Assembly (NCBI RefSeq): GCF_000321225.1
Contig: NW_004450323.1
Coordinates: forward strand, 1,280,085-1,344,084
From: Odobenus rosmarus divergens
Taxonomy: Eukaryota > Chordata > Mammalia > Carnivora > Odobenidae
DNA length: 64,000 nucleotides
Direction: 5' to 3'
The notes beneath the pieces are model-generated. The model was not told the origin of the DNA and did no database searches. It saw nothing but the letters and a program-made list of their open reading frames with translations. How positions within the stretch are numbered: the first letter of the stretch is position 1; every line of letters begins with the position of its first letter. Of this stretch, positions 57,387-64,000 are shown one piece after another. The position numbers and the translations under genes are program-made.

Positions 57387-57558
57387 TGGGGTGCCTGAGT
57401 AGCTCAAGTCAGTTAAGTGTCCAACTTTTCATTTCAGCTCAGGTCATGATCTCAGGATTGTGGGATCAAGCCCCTTGTCAGGCTCTGCACTGGGCCGTGG
57501 AGCCTACTTGAGATTCTCTCTCTCTCTCCCTCTGCTCTTCTCTCTCTAATAAGAAAAG
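57387..57558 (+). mobile_element. CAN SINE, older
   Basis: In the L1 3' UTR. Head GGGGTGCCTGAGTAGCTCAA. Flanks TAATATCATA and TAATATCACA. Confidence 0.9.
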
Positions 57559-57725
57559 ATAATATCACATTATATACTTGAAGGTTGCTAAGAGAGTAGA
57601 TCTTACTATTTTCACCACAAAAAAAAAAATAGTAATTATGTGATGTGATGAAGGTGTTAGCTATGGTGGTAATCATTTTCAAAATACAAGTGTATCAAAT
57701 CAAATTAACATATTTTACATTTTTT

Positions 57726-57918
57726 GGGGCACCTGGGCGGCTCAGTCATTAAGCGTCTGCCTTCGGCTCAGGTCATGATCCCAGGGTCCTGGGATTGAGC
57801 CCCGCATCGGGCTCCCTGCTCCACGGGAAGCCTGCTTCTCCCTCTCCCACTCCCCCTGCTTGTGTTCCCTCTGTCGCTGTGTCTCTCTCTGTCAAATAAA
57901 TACAATCTTAAAAAAAAA
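57726..57918 (+). mobile_element. CAN SINE between two L1s
   Basis: Head GGGGCACCTGGGCGGCTCAG. It fills the gap between the end of the plus-strand L1 and the tail of the minus-strand L1. Confidence 0.94.
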
Positions 57919-60472
57919 TTTTTATATTTTTAAAAAAATTTCAGTGTAGTTAACATACAGTATTATATTAGTTTCAGGTGTACAATATAGTGATTCAACG
58001 ATTCCATACATCACCCAGTGCTCATTATGACAAGTGCCCTCCTTAATCCCCAACATCTATTTCACCCATCCCTCCATCCTCCTTCCTTTCTGATAACCAT
58101 CAGTTTATAGTTTGTCTTGGTTTGTCTCTCACTTTTTTATTCCTTTGCTCATTTATCTTGTTTCTCAAATTCCACGAGTGAAATCGTTTGTCTTTGTATT
58201 TGTCTTTCTCTGACTTATTTCACTAGCATTATACTCTATAGCTCCATTCATGTCATTGCAAATGGCGAGATTTCATTCTTTTTATGGTTGAATAATATTC
58301 TGTTGTGTATACATACTATATCTTCTTCATCTATTCATCTATTAATGGACACTTGGGCTGCTTCCATATCTTGGCTATTATAAATAATGTTGCTATAAAT
58401 ATAGGGGTGCATGTATCCTTCTGAATCACTGTTTTTGTATTTTTTGGGTAAATACCCAGTAGTGTAATTACTGGATTAGAGGGTAGTTCTATTATTAATT
58501 TTTTGAGGAACCCTCCATACCATTTTCTACAGTGGCTACAAAGTTTGAATTCCCACCAAGAGTACAAGAGGGTTCCTTTTTCTCCACATTCTTGCTAATA
58601 CTTGTTGTTCCTTGTGTTTTTTATTTTAGCCATTCTGACACGTGAGGTACGGTAGTTTTGATTTGCACTTCCCTGATGATGAGTGATAGTGAGAATCTTT
58701 TCATGTGTCTGTTGGACATCTCGATGTCTTCTTTGGAGAAAATGTCTGTTCATTTCTTCTGCCCATTTTTTAAGTGGATTGTTTTTTTGGGTGTTGAGTT
58801 GTATAAGTTCTTCATATATTTTGGATACTAACAATTTATAGGATGTCATTTGCAAGTATCTTCTCTCATTCTGTAGCTTTTTAGTTTTGTTGATTGTCCT
58901 TCGCTCTATAGAAGCTTTTTATTTTGATATAATCCCAATAGTTTATTTTTGCTTTTATTTCCTTTTCCTCAGGAGACCTATCTAAAAAAATGCTGCTGCT
59001 CTCAATGTCAGAGAAATTACTGCCTATGTTCTCTTGTAGTATTTTTATGGTTTCAAGTCTCACATTTAGGTCTTTAATCCATTCTGAATTTATTTTTGGA
59101 TATGGTGCAAGAAAATGATTCAGTTTCATTCTTTTGCATGTAGCTGTCCAGTTTTCCCAATTTATTGAAGTGACTGTCTTTTTCCCATTGGATATTCTTT
59201 CCTGCTTTGTCAAAGATTCATTGATCATATAATTGTGGATTTCTGGGGTTTTTATTCTGTTCCCATTGATGTATCTATTTTTATGCTGGTACCATACTGT
59301 TTTGATTACTATAGCTTTGTAATATAACTTGAAATCTGGAATTGTAATACCTCCAGCTTTGCCTTTCATTTTCAAAACTGCTTTGGCAATTTGGGGTCTT
59401 TTGTGGTTCCACATAAATTGTAGGATTTTTTGGTTCTAGTTCTGCAAAAAATGTTGTTGGTATTTTGATGGGGACTGCATTAAATGTACAGAATGCTTTG
59501 GGTAGTATAGACATTTTAACAATATTTGTTCTTCCAATCCATTAGCATGGAGTGTCTATACATTTCCTAGTGTCTTCAATTTCTTTCACCAGTGTTTTAT
59601 AGTTTTCAGAGTACAGGTCTTTCACCTCTTTGGTTAGGTTTATTCCTAGGTATCTTATTTTGGGGGCAATTGTAAATGTGACTGTTTTCCTAATTTCTCT
59701 TTCTGATGCTTGTTATTAGTGTACAGAAATGCAACAGGTTTTTGCACATCGATTTTTGTATCCTGGGACTTTACTGATTTAATTTTTTAGTTCTCAGTTC
59801 AAGTTTTTTTGTGGAGTCTTTAGGGTTTTCGATATAGAGTATCATGTGATCTGCAAATAATGTAAGTTTTGCTTCTTCCTTACCAATTTGGATGCGTTTT
59901 ATTTCTTTTTGTTGCCTAATTGCTATGGCTAGGACTTTCAGTACTATGTTGAATAAAAGTGGTGAGAGTGGACATCCTTGTCTTGTTCCTGCTCTTAGGA
60001 GAAAAGCTCTCAGTTTTTCCCCATTATGTAGGATATTCACTGTGGGTTTTTCAAATACAGCCTTAATAATGTTGAGGTATATTCCCTCTAAACCTTTGTT
60101 GAGGGCTTTTATCATGTACTTTGTCAAATGCTTTTTCTGTGTCTCCCAAAATGATCACAGGGTTTTTACCCTTTCTCTTACTGATGTGATGTATCATGTT
60201 GACTGATGTGCAAATATGGAACCACCCTTGCATACTGGAAAAAAATTCCACTTGATCATGGTGAATGATTTAAATGTATTGTTGGATTCTCTTTTTTGCT
60301 AGTATTTTCTTGAGGATTTTTGCATCTATAGTCATCAAAAATACTGGCTTGTAATTCTTTTTTTGTGGTGTCTTTATCAGTTTTGGTAAACTCACAGAAT
60401 TTGGAACTTCCTTCTATTCTTTTGAATAGTTTGAGAAGAATAGGTAGTAATCCCTCTTTAAATATTTGATAG

Positions 60473-60658
60473 AGGGGCACCTGGGTGGCTCAGTCAACTA
60501 AGTGTCTGCCTTCAGCTCAGGTCATGATCCCAGGCTTCTGGAAGCCCCATGTTGGGCTCCCTGCTCAGAGGGGAGCCTGCTTCTCCCTCTGCCCCTCTCA
60601 TTCCGCTCACGCGCGTGCATTCTCTCAAATAAATAAAATATTTAAATAAATAAATAAA
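60473..60658 (+). mobile_element. CAN SINE
   Basis: In L1 ORF2. Flanks AAATATTTGATAG and AAATGTTTGATAG. Body shorter than usual. Confidence 0.95.
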
Positions 60659-62623
60659 TAAATGTTTGATAGAATTTGCCCATGAAGTCGTCTGGTCCTG
60701 ACCTGTTCATTGGGAGTTTTTTTTGCATACTGATTCAATCTCCTTGCTGGTAATCGATCTACTCAAATTTTCCATTTCTTCCTGCTTCAGTTATGGTAGG
60801 TTATGTTTCTAGGAATTTATCCATTCCAAGTTGTCCAATTTGTTGGCATATAGTTTTTCATAATATTCTCCTACAACTGTATTTCTGTGGTGTTGGTTGT
60901 TGTTTCTCCCCTTCCATTTGTAATTTTATATATTTCTTTGTTTTTTGATGAGTCTGGCTAGAGGTTTATGAGTTTTATCTTTTCAAAGAACCAGCTCCTG
61001 ATTTATCTGTTTAGTTCCTATATCACTTATTTCTGCTCTAATCTTTATTATTTCCTTCCTTCAGTAGAAGGGCTTCCTTCAGTATTTTGGGCTTTGTTGC
61101 TTTTTCTAGCTCCTTTTGGTGTAAAATTAGGCTATTTGAGCTTTATCTTGCTTCTTGAGGTAGGCCTGTATTGCTATAAATTTCCCCCTTGGATCTACTT
61201 TGGTGCATCCCAAAAGTTTTGGATTGTTGTGTTTTCATTTTCATTTGTTTCCTAGTACTTTTTTATTTTTCCTTTGATTTCTTGATTGATCCATTGTTTG
61301 GGAATATGTTATTTAACCTCCATGTATTTATGGTCTTTCTAGTTTTTTTCTTGTGGTTGATTTCTAATTTCATAGCATTGTGGTCAGAAAAGATGCATGA
61401 TATGACTTCAATCTTTTTGAATTTTTTGAGACTTGTTTGGTGGCCTAATAGGTTATCTGTTCTGGAGAATGTTCTATATGCACTTGAAAAGAATGTGTAC
61501 TCTACTGATTTAGCATAGAATGTTCTGAATATATCTGTTAAATCCATCTGGTTCAGTGCATCAATCAAAGCCACTGTTTTCTTACTGATTTCCTGTTTGG
61601 ATGATCTGTCCTTTGATGTAAGTGGGGTATTAAAGTCCCCTACTATCATTGTATTACTATCAATTAGTTCTTTTATGTTTGTTATTAACTGTTTTATGCA
61701 TTTGGGTGCTCCCATGTTGGGTGCACATATAATTGTTACATCTTCTTGTTGGATTGTCTCCTTTACTATTATAAGGTGTCCTTCTTTTTCTCTTTTTACA
61801 GACTTTGTTTTAAAGTTTATTTTGTGTGTTGTAAGTATTGTTACTCCAGCTTTAATATCCATTTGAATGGAAAATGTTTCTCCATCCCCTCACTTTGAAT
61901 CTGCAGTGTCTGAAATGAGTCTCTTGTAGGCAGCATATAGATGGGTTGTTTTTAATCCACTCTGTCACCTATGTCTTTTGATTGCGGTATTTTGTCCTTT
62001 TACATTCAAAGTAGTTATCGACAAATATGTATTTATTGCCATTTTGTTACTTGTTTTGTGGTTGTTTCTGAAGTTTTTCTCTGATCCTTTCTTCTCTTTC
62101 TCTTTCATGGTTTGCTGGTTTTCTTTAGTGATATATTTGACTTTCATTCTCTTTGTTCTTTGCATATCTATTAGTGGTTTTGATTTGTGGTTTCCACTAA
62201 GTTTGTATATAATATCTTCTGTATATAACAGTCTATATATTAAGTTGATGGTCATTTAAGTTTGAACCCATTCTTTAGTCCTCTCCTCCCCACATTTTAG
62301 GTATATGATGTCATATTTTGGTGATTTCCTTGACTGCTTTTATATAGAAACATTTATTTTTATTGCTTTTGTGCTTCCTACTTTCATACTGTCACTTTTG
62401 GTCTCTCCTTTCCTCTGAGTCCCCTTTAATATTTCTTGCGGCGCTGATTTAGTGGCCATGAACTCCTTTAGTTTTTGTCTGGGAAACCCTTTATCTCTCC
62501 TTCTATTATAGCCTTCCTGGATAGAGTATCCTTAGCTGCAGATTTTTCCTATTTGGCACTTTGAATGTATCATGCCACTCCCTTCTGGCTTGCAAGGTTT
62601 CTGCTTTAAAAGTCCTCTAACAG

Positions 62624-62803
62624 AGGTGGCTCCACCTGGGTGGCTCAGTTGGTTAAGCATCTGCCTTCGGCTCAGGTCATGATCCCAGAGTCCTGGGATG
62701 GAGCTCTACATCAGTCTCTCTGCTCTATGGGGAGCCTGCTTCTCCCTCTCCCTCTCCCTGCTTATGCACTCATGCTTCTGTCAAATAAATAAATAAAAAT
62801 TAA
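62624..62803 (+). mobile_element. CAN SINE
   Basis: In the L1 between ORF2 and ORF1. Head GTGGCTCCACCTGGGTGGCT (altered). Flanks TTTAAAAGTCCTCTAACAG and TTTAAAAGTCCCCTGTTAG. Confidence 0.92.
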
Positions 62804-63528
62804 ATTTAAAAGTCCCCTGTTAGCCTAATGTGGTTTCCCTTATATGTAACTGTCTTCTTTTGTCTCACTACTTTTAAATTTTTTTCTTTATCACTACATT
62901 TTGCCATCTTAATTATGTCTTGGTGTGGATCTGCTTTTGTTGATTTTGTTGGAGGTTCTATGTGCCTCCTGGATCTGGATATGTTTCTTTCCCCAGATTA
63001 GGGAAGTTTTTAGCTATTATTTCTTCAAATAAGTTTTCTACCCCCTTTTCTCTCTCTTCTTCTTCTGGGATCCCTGTAATAGGAATGTTTTTATGTTTGA
63101 TGGAGTCACTGAGTTCCCTAAGTCTATTCTCCTTCTGCATAATTCTCTTTTCTCTCTTTTGTACAGCTTGATTACTTTCCATTACTCTGTCTTCTAAGGT
63201 CATTAATTCATTCCTCTATTTCTTACAGCCTGCTGTTCATTCCATCAAGCATGTTGCTCCTTTCATTTATTCAAACTTTTATCTCTTTGTTACTCCTTAT
63301 CTCTGTGTTAAGGATCTCACTCATGCCTTCCACTCTTTTCTCAAGTTCAATGAATATCTTTATGATCATGATTTTAAATTGTCTATCACCCATGTTACTT
63401 TTATCGGTTTCACTTAGATCTCTGGCCATGGTCTTGTCCTGTTCTTTCATTTGGGACAAATTCCTCTGTCATCTCATCTTGTGTAAGTTTTTGTGCCTGT
63501 TTCTGTGTGTTAAGAAAGTCAGCTATGG

Positions 63529-64000
<472 letters not shown>

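Larger units (their letters stand above)
55745..57725 (+). mobile_element. L1 ORF2 3' half and 3' UTR
   Basis: Sense L1: AGAATAGTCTCTTCAATAAA, CTGGATAACCACATGCAAAA, AGATCATATTTCTGACAAAG, ATGCAAATCACAACCATAAT, CATATGATCCAGCGATCCCA, ACAATGGAATATTATTCAGT, then 3' UTR text GATGAAGGTGTTAGCTATGG. Three SINEs interrupt it, and its frames are broken. It is followed by a SINE and then an L1 in the opposite direction. Confidence 0.9.
57930..63528 (-). mobile_element. nearly complete, decayed carnivoran L1
   Basis: Antisense, about 5.2 kb after removing two SINEs. 57935-58100 is the 3' UTR (AGTTTCAGGTGTACAATATA). ORF2 extends from about 58330 to 61990. Its reverse transcriptase shows [10 protein letters not shown] (59949-59978), AFDKV near 60150, and a catalytic-loop motif that reads FADHMILY near 59850, where the family has two aspartates. 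Its endonuclease (61263-61862) shows GDFN near 61630 and SDHNAMK near 61380. ORF1 is visible at 62958-63459, with GIPEEEEREKGVENLFEEI typical of the region before the RNA-binding domain. Stops, frameshifts and the altered catalytic residue show it is dead. It runs without a 5' UTR into the HNRNPA1 pseudogene, which probably interrupts it, so its 5' end would lie outside the window. Confidence 0.93.

Noticed and set aside
59771..61862. Long minus-strand frames that could be listed as genes
   Set aside because: They are ORF2 pieces of one decayed L1, listed as a single mobile element.

Overview
This is 64 kb of carnivoran nuclear DNA: intergenic or intronic sequence with very few genes. The evidence for a carnivore is about fifty tRNA-Lys-derived CAN-type SINEs. 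Most open with GGGCGCCTGGGTGGCTCAG, contain a CT-rich stretch and end in AAATAAATAAAATC plus an A run. The head sequence and the lack of the cat-type middle segment point to an arctoid (bear, seal or mustelid relative) rather than a dog or a cat; this is inference from remembered family sequences. There is no bacterial or viral gene content, and the short ORFs are chance or transposon-derived.

Layout. 1-13 kb: a scrap of L1, AT-rich unassigned DNA, SINEs (one nested inside another at 2.46-2.85 kb), two MIR elements, a small terminal-inverted-repeat element at 5.6 kb and an old L1 3' end at 11.9-12.5 kb. 13.29-13.37 kb: the only convincing piece of a host protein-coding gene, an 83-bp exon candidate on the minus strand with a good acceptor, donor and open frame. 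14-22 kb: a dense stack of L1 fragments, including an old minus-strand L1 that was itself hit by a second L1, a MER5A DNA transposon and SINEs, plus a local duplication of a SINE/L1 junction. 22-57 kb: AT-rich background with MIR, L2, L3/CR1, L1 fragments and many SINEs. 55.7-57.7 kb: a plus-strand L1 3' half. 57.9-63.5 kb: a nearly complete but decayed minus-strand L1 with recognisable ORF1, endonuclease and reverse transcriptase segments, carrying two SINEs. 63.53-64.0 kb: a processed HNRNPA1 pseudogene inserted in that L1 and running off the window.

Most of the sequence is explained by retrotransposition: L1-type target-site duplications (TSDs) flank SINEs, L1 copies and probably the pseudogene, so L1 machinery accounts for nearly everything inserted here. 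If the 13.3 kb exon is real, much of the window is probably intron of a minus-strand gene. By my count about 34 of 49 SINEs lie on the plus strand, which fits transcription from the minus strand but does not prove it. I found no new multi-gene system. The points most worth checking are the exon, the duplicated junction, a SINE with a second poly(A) and extra 3' sequence, two SINEs sharing one target site, and the unassigned inverted-repeat element.
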